This document shows positions 44,520 through 53,771 of a stretch of 64,000 bases of DNA, piece by piece. The number at the start of each line of letters is the position of its first letter. Positions within the stretch are counted from its first letter, which is position 1. The notes under the pieces were generated by a model. The model was not told the origin of the DNA, made no database searches, and saw nothing but the letters and a program-made list of their open reading frames with translations. Source of the stretch: Halobacteriovoraceae bacterium (GTDB lineage: Bacteria; Bdellovibrionota; Bacteriovoracia; Bacteriovoracales; Bacteriovoracaceae); NCBI GenBank assembly GCA_002711995.1, contig PASN01000008.1:186001-250000 (forward strand), in the 5' to 3' direction. The translations under genes and the position numbers were made by a program.

Positions 44520-45295
44520 AATATTTTATAATTACTCTTGCGCTTACTTTTACTAGCTTCGCTCAAACGAGTTTAGAAGAGTGCGCCGTTCTGGCCCAAT
44601 ACCACGGCCATGCGACAATGTCTCAAAAGGTTCCTAAAGAGTGTTACGAAATAATAAAGGGATTGAATGCAAGTATGCAGAAGACTGCCAAGCACACCAT
44701 CGCTGGACATAAAAACTTACTCTACATTGAGTCTGAAGGACTCCTCAAACTAATTTCCGGAAATAAAACTTTACTTGAGAACGTCAAGGCGATTGACGCC
44801 GCTCCCTCGGATGATCTGATTTTTGTTCTCAATGAAAAAGAAACAGAACTTGAAGTTCTATCATTTCCGGTGAGCTTTGGCGGAAACCTGGCGCCAAGAA
44901 GAAGACTTGTTACAAATGAACTCGAAGGAGCTTCCGGCCTAAAGGCCGACACGAAGAACAAAGAGCTATATGTTTTTAATAAAAATCAATCCTGGATAAA
45001 GGTGTTCAATCAAAACGCTGATCCAAATGGCAAGAGGGCTGAGAACTCCAACAAGCTCTTAAGATTGATTACAGGAGTCTCTCCACTTGACTTGGAGATC
45101 ATCGACACAGAACTCTACATCCTAACTGATCGTGAAATTATTGTAGTGGAAAAAAATCATGAAGGCGAAGCTGACTCTCTAAGGTCGAAGGACATCACTG
45201 AGTACGGTTTCCCAAAAGATATTCAATACAATAAAAGCGAGGAAACCTTAGAGCTGATAAACAATACAGGAGAACTTTTTAAAATTTCCCTTTAG
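44516..45295 (+). CDS. Secreted partner of the repeat lipoprotein, unknown function
   Basis: 259 residues with signal peptide MKYFIITLALTFTSFAQ. The mature protein has strand-like repeats (NLLYIESEGLLKLI, DLIFVLNEKETELEVLSF, ELYVFNKNQSWIKVF, ELYILTDREIIVVEK, TLELINNTGELFKISL), which suggests a small beta-propeller or NHL-type fold. It overlaps the lipoprotein gene by ATGA, and so is translated with it. The 3' end overlaps the convergent msrC by 4 nt. Confidence 0.65.
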   Translation: MKYFIITLALTFTSFAQTSLEECAVLAQYHGHATMSQKVPKECYEIIKGLNASMQKTAKHTIAGHKNLLYIESEGLLKLISGNKTLLENVKAIDAAPSDDLIFVLNEKETELEVLSFPVSFGGNLAPRRRLVTNELEGASGLKADTKNKELYVFNKNQSWIKVFNQNADPNGKRAENSNKLLRLITGVSPLDLEIIDTELYILTDREIIVVEKNHEGEADSLRSKDITEYGFPKDIQYNKSEETLELINNTGELFKISL

Positions 45296-45747
45296 AACAG
45301 CTTTGCCATCTCTTCACAAATTCGTTCTAGATACTTTTTGTCCTCATTATCAAAGGTGCCTTTTTTATCATCATCAATATCAAGGACGGCCATAACCTTT
45401 CCATCCTTAATGATAGGAACAACAATCTCTGACTGTGAAAGCGGAGAGCAAGAGATATGTCCAGGAAAATCATGAACATCCTTAACAACCAAAGTTTTTG
45501 CTTCCTTCCAGGAGCTTCCACAAACACCTTTGCCGTAGTCAATTCTTCCACAGGCAAGTGGTCCTTGGTACGGCCCAACTATTAACTGATTGGAGTCTTT
45601 GTCCACTAGATAAAATCCAACCCAGAAAAAGCCCAAGTATTCTTTTATCACGGCCGCAGTGTTGGAGAGGTTGGCCATTAGGTTACTCTCCTCCATGTAC
45701 AAGGAATCTAAAATTTTAATGATTGTTTTGTAGCGATCAGCTTTCAT
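45292..45747 (-). CDS. msrC: Free methionine-(R)-sulfoxide reductase (GAF fold)
   Basis: 151 residues, the length of the YebR/fRMsr family. LACGRIDYGKGVCG and FPGHISCSPLSQSEIVVP carry the three family cysteines, which form the catalytic and resolving disulfides. The enzyme repairs oxidised free methionine, a useful function where prey amino acids are taken up. The SD GGAGG is part of the 3' arm of the leucine-dehydrogenase terminator directly upstream, so expression may depend on read-through or on breathing of that hairpin. Ends in a 4-nt overlap with the convergent gene. Confidence 0.9.
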   Translation of the reverse strand: MKADRYKTIIKILDSLYMEESNLMANLSNTAAVIKEYLGFFWVGFYLVDKDSNQLIVGPYQGPLACGRIDYGKGVCGSSWKEAKTLVVKDVHDFPGHISCSPLSQSEIVVPIIKDGKVMAVLDIDDDKKGTFDNEDKKYLERICEEMAKLF

Positions 45748-45772
45748 AAAAAAGCCTCCTTTCGGAGGCTTT
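45748..45772 (-). terminator. Terminator of the leucine dehydrogenase gene, holding the msrC SD
   Basis: On the minus strand AAAGCCTCC-GAAA-GGAGGCTTT, a 9-bp stem with tetraloop, runs into T6 and then directly into the ATG of msrC. The GGAGG in the 3' arm is seven bases from that ATG and is the only SD available. Confidence 0.85.
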
Positions 45773-45780
45773 ATAGCATC

Positions 45781-46902
45781 TTATATTTTGTGATGTCTAA
45801 CTTTTGAACCTGGAAATCTGTGACCTGAACCTTTGCCTAAGTAAGTGGTTTGGATCTTCTTCATGGCCTCGAGTCTTCTCTCCGCAAGAAGATCTGTTGC
45901 CTTGCTCACAGGAATGTTCTCATCTTCAGCAATTTTGAAAATATCCAGTGTGGTGTCAAAGATGGTGTCTACCATTCTTCTAGACTTAACGTCGTTCCAA
46001 CCTTCAAACTCAATGGAAACGTTCATGAGTCCACCAGCATTAATTAGGTAGTCTGGAGCGTAAAGAATACCCTTATCCTTAAGTTCCTGTCCGTGACGAT
46101 CTTCCGCAAGCTGATTGTTTGCAGCTCCTGCAACAACCTTACACTTGATTCTGTTAATTGTGTCGTCATTGATAGTTGCGCCTAATGCACATGGAGCGTA
46201 GATGTCCATGTTTACATCATAAATTCCCTCAGGAGCAACATACTCAGCGTTTGGAAACTCATTCTTAAACCTTTGTACGTTCTCTTCGCTAATATCTGTA
46301 AAGATGATGTTCCCACCGTCTTCAGTAATAAGTCTGGCAAGCTCAGTTCCAACAGAACCAACACCTTGAAGAGCAATTACTTTATCTTTTAAAGATCTTG
46401 TTCCCCAAGTCTTAAAAGCACTCGCCTGAATACCTCTAAATACACCTAATGCTGTGTAAGGGGCAGGGTTTCCTGATCCACCATGCGCTTTGTCCACACC
46501 ACAAACATAGTTTGTTTCAGTGTAGATATGATCAATATCGTGAACGCTGATATTTACGTCCTCTGCAGAGATGTATCTCCCATTTAGAGACTCAAGATAT
46601 CTTCCGTAAGCTCTAAATAACGCTTCTGATTTGTCTTTTTTAGGGTCACCTATGATTACGGCCTTTCCGCCACCAAGGTTTAAACCAGAAACGGCAGCTT
46701 TATATGTCATACCTCTTGAAAGACGTAGAACGTCCTCTAGGGCCTCTTCTTCAGTAGCATATTGCCACATTCTAGTCCCACCAAGTGCCGGGCCAAGAGT
46801 AGTGTCGTGAATGGCCACAATGGCCTTTAGGTTACATGATGGCTCGCTAAAGAAAACTACTTCTTCGTGCCCCATGGAGTAAAGTTTCTGAAAACTGAAC
46901 AT
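45781..46902 (-). CDS. Leucine dehydrogenase (Glu/Leu/Phe/Val dehydrogenase family)
   Basis: 373 residues. The catalytic region is clear: GPALGGTRMW, LRLSRGMTYKAAVSGLNLGGGKAVIIGDP (both lysines) and, for NAD binding, VIALQGVGSVG. It reversibly deaminates leucine, isoleucine and valine to 2-oxoacids, which the E1 protein at 32926-35109 would then decarboxylate. AAGGAG stands before the ATG. A strong hairpin follows the stop and overlaps the msrC leader. It diverges from the ferredoxin gene with a 91-bp spacer. Length and motifs are normal. Confidence 0.92.
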   Translation of the reverse strand: MFSFQKLYSMGHEEVVFFSEPSCNLKAIVAIHDTTLGPALGGTRMWQYATEEEALEDVLRLSRGMTYKAAVSGLNLGGGKAVIIGDPKKDKSEALFRAYGRYLESLNGRYISAEDVNISVHDIDHIYTETNYVCGVDKAHGGSGNPAPYTALGVFRGIQASAFKTWGTRSLKDKVIALQGVGSVGTELARLITEDGGNIIFTDISEENVQRFKNEFPNAEYVAPEGIYDVNMDIYAPCALGATINDDTINRIKCKVVAGAANNQLAEDRHGQELKDKGILYAPDYLINAGGLMNVSIEFEGWNDVKSRRMVDTIFDTTLDIFKIAEDENIPVSKATDLLAERRLEAMKKIQTTYLGKGSGHRFPGSKVRHHKI

Positions 46903-46993
46903 TGCGTATCTCCTTGAATATATCTCTAATCGAGGTACAATTTTTTTAATAAAATATTTGGCCCCTTTATAAAACTACGAGGATAAAAGTTAT

Positions 46994-47311
46994 ATGCCCA
47001 CAGTGTCATTAATCCATAAAAATTTGCAATTTTATGTTGAAGAAGGGGAAATTCTTTTTGACGCACTAGACAATCAAGGAGAAAAGCTCCCTCATGGATG
47101 CCTTGCAGGCTCATGTGGCGCTTGCAGAATTGAAGTCACTGAAGGAGCTCAGAACTTGAAGGCCCCTTCAGCTGTGGAACAAAATACGGTTGAATCAATC
47201 AAAGAGCACTATGAATCCAAAAATGGCAAGGGCTCTTTGGAAAACAGAGTTGTAAGACTTGCCTGTAGAGCGCGAGTGTTTGGAGACGTTTCAGTAAAAC
47301 CTTTAAAGTAA
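46994..47311 (+). CDS. 2Fe-2S ferredoxin
   Basis: 105 residues, adrenodoxin/plant-type fold. Cluster cysteines are GCLAGSCGAC (C-x4-C-x2-C at about 36-44) and RLAC (about 89). The N-terminal strand TVSLIHKNLQFYVEEGEILFDAL is typical. It may donate electrons to a nearby oxidoreductase, but no partner adjoins it; the divergent leucine dehydrogenase uses NAD. GAGGA lies about 10 nt before the ATG. Confidence 0.88.
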   Translation: MPTVSLIHKNLQFYVEEGEILFDALDNQGEKLPHGCLAGSCGACRIEVTEGAQNLKAPSAVEQNTVESIKEHYESKNGKGSLENRVVRLACRARVFGDVSVKPLK

Positions 47312-47361
47312 TTTTACTTTGCCGAGTAAGCAGATGGCTCAATATCTTCTGCCACTTGATG

Positions 47362-48666
47362 CTATAGCTCTTCATCCTCTTCATCTTTCTTGATTATATG
47401 CTTCTCACCATCAGTGCTTTCGATCTCCACTTCCTCGATCTCATTTTCTTCAACGCGAAGAAGCTTAAAGGAAAGTCCTTCCCAAAACAGTATATTTCCT
47501 TCTTTTGGAAAGTTATTGCCAAGCATATCTAAAAGAAAGCCTCTCAATGTGGAGTAATTATCATTTAGAGGAATTTTAATATCGTACTCGTTGTAAAGGT
47601 CACGAAGCGATATGCCACCAGGGACTTTCAGTCCTTCATCCAAGTGATTTTGAGCAATTTTTGGAATACCGTCATCATCTTCATCATGCTCATCCTGAAT
47701 TTCTCCAAAGATTTCCTCCATGATGTCTTCTAGTGTAACTATACCCACCACAAGACCATTTTCATCTTTAACTAATGCCAAGTGAACTTTCTTTCTGTTC
47801 ATGTGGTCAAAGACGGCCTGAATCTTCATATGCTCATAAACAAAGAAGGGCTCATTAACCAATTTGGCAACATTAAAGCTCTCTCTTTGATTCATATCCA
47901 CAAAAGACAAGTCCTTAACGTGAAGAAAGCCAATTGTTGAATCTAGATCCTCATCAAAAACAGGATATCTACTATGAGCAACCTCTCTTACTAGGGACAG
48001 TACCTCCTCGTAAGTCGCTTCTTTTTTAATTGCATGCACCTGATTTCTAGGAACCATGATGTCTTTTACTTTAATTGTAGGAAACTCTAGAATGGAGTTT
48101 AAAAGATCAATTTGCTTGGAGTCGATTGATCTTTCTTTCTCAGCTTCGTTCACCATGAACTCAATATCATCTTTAGTGACTAGTTTTTCACTAAGCTGCG
48201 CGTTCTTTCCAAGAACAGCTTCAATTATGATCATAAAGAATCTAACTGCCGGATACATCGCAAAATAGAAAACCTGAAGAATTCTAATGATAGGCAGGGC
48301 CAGACGTTCAGCATGATTTCTTGCAAAAGTTTTAGGGATAATTTCACCAAAAATCAAAATTAAAAGTGTTGTGATACCGACAGCATAAGAGATTGCATCA
48401 CTTGCAAAATATCTTTGGGCTATCGTTGTGGCCAATGAGGCTACAAAAATGTTCACAAAGTTATTTCCAATAAGAATCGTTGTAAGAATCTCGCTTGGCT
48501 TTTCCGCGAGAAAGTTCAAGGCCTTTGCTCTAGGACCTCCATCTTCCATTAGCTGCTTTACTCTTTTTGCGGGAATACTTATGAGCGCCGCTTCAGATCC
48601 TGAGAAGAAAGCGGACAAGAAAACACCTACCACAAAGATAACAATATCTTGCACCTCAGCACTCAA
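47362..48666 (-). CDS. CNNM/CorC-family transporter-type protein (DUF21, two CBS, CorC_HlyC)
   Basis: 434 residues: DUF21 membrane domain with about four segments (1-190; FFSGSEAALIS and GEIIPKTFARNHAERLA), tandem CBS domains (about 205-335; IMVPRNQVHAI, GIVTLEDIMEEIFGEIQDE) and a C-terminal CorC/HlyC domain (about 350-425), then an acidic tail. Relatives are linked to magnesium or cobalt efflux. The start is TTG (48666) with AAGGAG. An extended -10 promoter lies about 136 bp upstream, leaving a long leader. Confidence 0.88.
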   Translation of the reverse strand: MSAEVQDIVIFVVGVFLSAFFSGSEAALISIPAKRVKQLMEDGGPRAKALNFLAEKPSEILTTILIGNNFVNIFVASLATTIAQRYFASDAISYAVGITTLLILIFGEIIPKTFARNHAERLALPIIRILQVFYFAMYPAVRFFMIIIEAVLGKNAQLSEKLVTKDDIEFMVNEAEKERSIDSKQIDLLNSILEFPTIKVKDIMVPRNQVHAIKKEATYEEVLSLVREVAHSRYPVFDEDLDSTIGFLHVKDLSFVDMNQRESFNVAKLVNEPFFVYEHMKIQAVFDHMNRKKVHLALVKDENGLVVGIVTLEDIMEEIFGEIQDEHDEDDDGIPKIAQNHLDEGLKVPGGISLRDLYNEYDIKIPLNDNYSTLRGFLLDMLGNNFPKEGNILFWEGLSFKLLRVEENEIEEVEIESTDGEKHIIKKDEEDEEL

Positions 48667-48801
48667 GACAGACTCCTTGTGAATAGAAAAATAAAGTTGG
48701 AATTAAGAGGATGTTTTTTAAAAAGACTAAAACTACTCGATGGGGGCTCTATGCGAATTCTCCTTGATTCAATTATTATTAAAAACGCATTTCTAGTACA
48801 T

Positions 48802-48810
48802 ATTATAGCA
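48802..48810 (-). promoter_or_regulatory. Extended -10 promoter of the CNNM/CorC gene
   Basis: On the minus strand TGCTATAAT is a perfect extended -10 (TGnTATAAT); no good -35 is needed. The start would be near 48795 and the leader about 130 nt long. Confidence 0.6.
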
Positions 48811-48857
48811 TTAAACAACCAATATGCATCTAAACTTATTTAAAATAACACGTAAAT

Positions 48858-49262
48858 TCAACCACTTGCAACTTCCGCAAGTAATTTGTTCAAGATACCA
48901 TAATTGGCAGGTGGGATATGTTGGCCTAGCTCATCTTGCCAGTTCCCATTCAGGCCGTACCAACCACCTTTTTGAAACAGCTCCACTTTGCTTGTAAGCA
49001 AGAACACGTAAAGCTTCACAGTTTTTTCCTCGTAGTGATGAGTTACAACATCAAACAGGTCTATTTCACTTGGAGAGACAGATACATTGGTTTCTTCTCT
49101 TAACTCTCTCACAGCAGCCTCTGCTGGTTTTTCATAAGGCTCAATTTTTCCTCCTGGAAACTCCAGCTTTCCTTCAAGGAAGTCTTCTGTCTGCCTTTTT
49201 TGCATCCAAATTTCATTGGAGTTTCTTATGGGTATGACAATCGAAATAGGGACAATTTTCAA
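48858..49262 (-). CDS. MutT-like Nudix hydrolase
   Basis: 134 residues with a Nudix box: GGKIEPYEKPAEAAVRELREE (G-x5-E-x7-RELxEE). The first half (IWMQKRQTEDFLEGKLEFPGGK) is the pattern of MutT 8-oxo-dGTP diphosphatases, which clean the nucleotide pool. The box ends in TN where a G is common. The gene lies 8 bp after the long secreted-protein gene on the same strand, which is probably chance. Confidence 0.85.
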   Translation of the reverse strand: MKIVPISIVIPIRNSNEIWMQKRQTEDFLEGKLEFPGGKIEPYEKPAEAAVRELREETNVSVSPSEIDLFDVVTHHYEEKTVKLYVFLLTSKVELFQKGGWYGLNGNWQDELGQHIPPANYGILNKLLAEVASG

Positions 49263-49270
49263 CAGCTCAC

Positions 49271-52200
49271 CTAGTCCAATTCTTCTAACTTCTTCAGCCT
49301 GGTGTTTAGGCTTCTTAAAGAAGTGATGTTTGAAGCTTCTGTATCCAGTTTTTTCATAAAATCATTTAAAGAGTCACCAAAGCTTACCATGTTATATAGC
49401 GCAAATGATTGAACCTCTTGTTTCTCAACCTGACCTAAAATTTCCTCAGCAATTTCTCCCTCTAAAGGGTGTTCCACATACGAGCCTGGACGCTTTGGAT
49501 CAGGCACTCTAATTTTAGCAGGAACGCCGTTTTCAAAAACAATTAGGTGCTCAATACTTCCGGCCTCTTTACTAATGTGGCTTACATATCTTTTAACAAA
49601 ACCATCATCGACAGGTGAATTGGAGTTCGACTTTAAAAAGACTTGATCCATTTCAGCATTATAGGTCTTTACTTGGTCCACAGGAACTTTGGCTGCCTCT
49701 CTTCTCTTTGATTTATAGTCAGCAATAGACACTCTCTCTGGGGTTGATGTCGTATAGTCAGGTGAAAACTGCTCGGCCTTCTCCTGCATTGAGCTTCTGC
49801 TTCTATATTCGGTGGCACGATTGTTTCTTGGATTTAAAACCAACGCGGGATTGCTTTCAGGTCTCTTGATCTCTTTTGACCTATCCACACCGTTTTGGTC
49901 TATAACCTTAACTGGTTTTGTCTTCATATCGGCTTTAATTTTTGCCATCTCTTCACGAAGTTTTTCATTCTCAGCTTTTAGCTGATCAAGCTCTTTTTCA
50001 TTCAGCTTGCCTTCAAGAACATCCTCGAGCATCTTCTTCATATCCTCAGGCGTTTCCGATGGATTCTTTAAGCCTAACTTCGAGGCCAATTGTTTTTTTT
50101 TGCTCTTCATTCGAAGTCCCACTCATTCTTTGTTTGGCTACAACCTCTTTCAGGCAAGCATCGTCGCACACAGGTGCATTACTATAATTTGCAGGAGATC
50201 TACTATTGGAAGCATTGCTAGTTGTATCAAAATCAGTAGAAGGCTTTTTCATATAAGAGAACAAGTCTTCTACCTCTTGTTTCTTTACATCGGATTTTGT
50301 ATTTCTTTGTTGATCCAAGCCTTCTCTATCAACTAAAAGTCTTTCTCTTGTATTTTGACTTACTTGTTCAACCACTTCCCTTTCTTTCTGATCTACGGTG
50401 AACTTTCTTTGACCACTTCCAGCACTTGGATAAGGGTTTCCACCTCTAATAGCTTTCACTCTTCCTTCAACACCACTGATCAATGAATCACTGTAGCCAC
50501 CTCTAGTAGAGCCTGTGAGTTCCCTTCTGACAGAATCTAGCTGACGACTCATTGCCGCTTCGATATCCTGGGTGGTCCCCTCTAACTTATCGGCTGTATC
50601 TTTATCCTCACCAGAGTCAACCACATTACGACGAATAAAGCGACCAGTTAATGCAGTTAGTTTATTCTCTTCCAATCTACGACTGCCTTCATCACAAGTT
50701 TCATTTTTTTTAAAAGAATCAAAATCCATTGGAGTACCTGATGACCCCTTTGAAATCTTCCCAAGGGTTTTCTCGTAATCAGATATACCAAACCCGGCAT
50801 CTCCGAATCCCAGTTTGTCAGAAGCATTTAGAGTTTTGCTTCTTAAGTTGCATGTAAGACTTTTGATGGCAAAAGAAGAGGAACCATTTTCTCCCAATAG
50901 CTCGTCACTAATTTTGTTAACGTCATTTTCGGATAATTTTTTATTTTCAATGTCAGAACAAAGGGCATGCTTAACTTTGGCTATCGTCTTGCCGCAAGAC
51001 TCTGCTTCAAAGTTTTTTAGCCCTTTATGATATGTGTTGTTCATTACAAGATCTTCAATCTTTCCATCAGGCCTCTTGGCGAGCTCACATAAATTTTTCC
51101 AGCTTCCCAAATTAACACCTACAATAGGATCAAAACTTGATGCCATATCCAAAGTAGATTGCAATTGTGTTTTTAGTAGATTTTTCATCTCAGTCAACAA
51201 AGCCTTTAAACTTTCTTGATCAATTTTTCCGTCTTCCCCCACATCAGCATACTTACTCTTTATTGCTGAAATAATTTTATTATGATCTGAATGAAATTCT
51301 TGAAAAAATTTGTTCGCAGGATTTTTTTCCGCAAGTACGGGGTCATTGCAGCCAAGAGTTTTTACAAATTCATCATTGTTGTCGCAAGCTAATTCATGCC
51401 AATCAGCCTGTATATCATCACTCTGTTTATTTCCTAAATTCGATACCATGGAGATCAGTCTATTAGACAAATGAGTTGATAGAAACTCCGATATACTGTC
51501 ATTCATCATGCTTTCTTCGCCATCTTCACATCTCTTATTAAATTCCTCCTCTAAAGGCTGGCTGCTCAGCTGAGAAATAAGGGCCTTGAACCCATACCTC
51601 AGGCCATCATTTTTTCGTGAGTTGAAAATATTAACTTTCTTAAGAGCATAATCACTTCTCGTGCAAGTTTGTTCTGGACCAGGTTGCTTAATGTCTTCAG
51701 AAAGCTTTTGGAAAAGCTTTTTAGGCTGCTTCATGTCTAGGCCTAAATAACCTTCGACTTCCTTGATTCTTGCATCGAAATTTTTGTCTTTCTTCTGGTT
51801 TCCACATTTCAAGTTAAGCATTTCGCTTAGTTCTTTCTCACATGAAACTTGTTTTTTAAGATAACTTAAAGAGTTATAGTCGGTAGTAGTTTCCATCATC
51901 TTCGCAAAACCGAGAAGCTCTCTAGCAGCAACTCTGCCTGCGACTTTATTCTTAAATTTCTGCTCCACCTCTTCTATAGGAAATTCTTGTTTTCTTGCTT
52001 TGGCTGCTTCTAGAAAACAATCGGAGCAAAAATAACTAGTACCTCTAGGTCTAAAGTTACTGGCTTCCATACTGTATAACTTTAAAACATTTCCAATATC
52101 TAAAGCTGATTCATTAAGACCGACCTCATTGCACTCTAGAGCATTACAGCTCGTAAAATAACCATCAGGATTAGTAAGCGCACAGCCTGCTGAGCAGGAG

Positions 52201-52919
52201 CTTTTAACAGGCATTTCTGGTGCAACCTCTTTTTTGCCAAGAGCTTTCGCCTTTTTGTTTAGCACCAATTTCACTGCTTTTGACAAGTCCAAATCATGTG
52301 CCTTATTTAATAGGTAACTATCCATTTGGTCATTACAGGCTTTATCAAACTTATCGGATTTAACTGAGTCGGCAAGTAGATCGTTAAAGCAGCCCTCGAG
52401 TTTTGGCTGACCACCGTCTTTTTTAGGACAGGCCTTATCTGTGTATTCTTTCACAATAGAAGAAGAAAGGTTTTGAAATCTCTCTTCTTCAAAGTCGCTA
52501 GAGAATTCATCATTTAATAAGAAGTAAGGTGCATTATTAGAAGTTTGAACTTTTAATTCACGACAAAAATCACTTTTAAACTTTTCCAACTGTTCAGGCT
52601 TTTCGCTGTTACTCTCTATAAAATTTTTAACCTTTTCTTTTACAAAAATCTCTCCTTGTAAATTATCAAAATTAACACTAATAGTGGAGTTCACATCACT
52701 CGAATAAGCAGTAGAGTTATCTATTAACCCTGGCTTCTTATTGTATTGAACAGGACTTATTTGGCCTGGCTTCAACTGATTCTTATTAGCATTTTGAACT
52801 TCTTCGGGCACTGTAGGCAGTTGCGTGAACTCAAAACTTTGAAGGCCACTTTTTAATAGCTTGTTTGCAGCAAATACTGAGTGGTGAAATAGAATGAGAG
52901 TAAGAATAACTTTTAGCAC
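49271..52919 (-). pseudogene. Very large secreted protein of unknown function, frame interrupted at an A9 run
   Basis: The first frame starts at GTG 52919 (AAGGAG upstream, signal peptide MLKVILTLILFHHSVFA) and encodes 957 residues, but only the last 15 (after NEEQKK) are out of frame. A second frame overlapping it continues as QLASKLGLKNPSETPEDMKK... to 49271. Removing one A from the A9 run at 50093-50101 gives 3648 nt, exactly 1216 codons. The joined product is cysteine-rich in its first 650 residues (CSAGCALTNPDGYFTSC, CSDC), helical later, with a coiled coil near the join. If unjoined, the second frame could start at ATG 50110. No family recognised. Same type of defect as in the EI24-like gene. 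Confidence 0.7.
50093..50101 (-). other. A9 homopolymer at the frameshift of the large secreted protein
   Basis: In the coding strand CAA AAA AAA AC: nine A. Eight would read Gln-Lys-Lys-Gln-Leu and stay open. Confidence 0.9.
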
Positions 52920-53080
52920 TAAATAAATCTCCTTCTAAAGACTTATCGTGTTTATCTCTTTTTAGTTTATAGTTTGGATTAATTTTCTTTGAGTCTTTTA
53001 AGGTCTTCGCCAATAAGTACTTGATTTCACGGAAAAAAAGGTGGAAATTAGTTTTAGCTAAGCCTGAAAGAGTTGGCAGT

Positions 53081-53761
53081 TTACTTCAAAAAGCTTCTTC
53101 TTGGTTGAAGGACGATTTCGGCGAACTTACTTTCCGAAGAGGCCTTGATTAGGAAGTTCACTGTCTCCATGACCTGAGAAATAGATAGCATCTGTTCGAC
53201 TTCAATGTCCTCGTAGTCATTCCAGATAGGAGTGTTTACAGCACCAAGAATAATGTTGGTAAATCTTAAATGGTATTTTGACCACTCTTTTTCAATAACC
53301 TCAACTAAGGCCTTTTTAGCACTTTCATTGGATGTGTATGAACTTGTTCCAGGATAGGCCTCTAAAGATGCAGTGGAGAGAATATTTAAAATGAAGGTTT
53401 CATCTTCAATTAAAAATGGCTCTAGTCCTTTAAGCATGTGAAAAGAGCCCAGGACGTTGGTTGCAAAGTGGTTTGCAAACTCTTTCGAGTTTGTTTCAGC
53501 AAGAGAGGACATCTCACAGATTCCAGCGTTGTTAACATATAGATCCACAACCTCCGTCTCTTTAAGCACCTCCGCATAGAAAGACTTAACAGAAGACTCG
53601 CTTCTCACGTCAAGTTCAAGGTCAATAAAGTTGTTGTGAATTATGGCGGACTCAGATCTGCTTCCGCCGAAAACTAGATAGTCCTGATTTAAGAGAGACC
53701 TTGTAATGGCCTCTCCCAATCCGGATGAAGAACCAGTGACTATTGCGACTTTTGGTTCCAA
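53081..53761 (-). CDS. Short-chain dehydrogenase/reductase with unusual active-site spacing
   Basis: 226 residues with Rossmann motif TGSSSGLG, NNAG, and a serine in ILSTAS. The catalytic tyrosine is in SSYTSNESAKK; the residue at +4, where classical enzymes have lysine, is Glu, and Lys occurs at +7 and +8, so the spacing is Y-x6-K as in FabI. The start is TTG, 10 bp after the rny stop with AAGG upstream, so it is the last gene of the ftsY-zapA-rny group. Substrate unknown. Confidence 0.8.
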   Translation of the reverse strand: MEPKVAIVTGSSSGLGEAITRSLLNQDYLVFGGSRSESAIIHNNFIDLELDVRSESSVKSFYAEVLKETEVVDLYVNNAGICEMSSLAETNSKEFANHFATNVLGSFHMLKGLEPFLIEDETFILNILSTASLEAYPGTSSYTSNESAKKALVEVIEKEWSKYHLRFTNIILGAVNTPIWNDYEDIEVEQMLSISQVMETVNFLIKASSESKFAEIVLQPRRSFLK

Positions 53762-53771
53762 TACTTTTGCC

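Noticed and set aside
52831-53013. Minus-strand 60-codon frame across the start of the large secreted protein
   Set aside because: It is out of frame with the signal peptide, has no SD, and its composition is that of a leader region.
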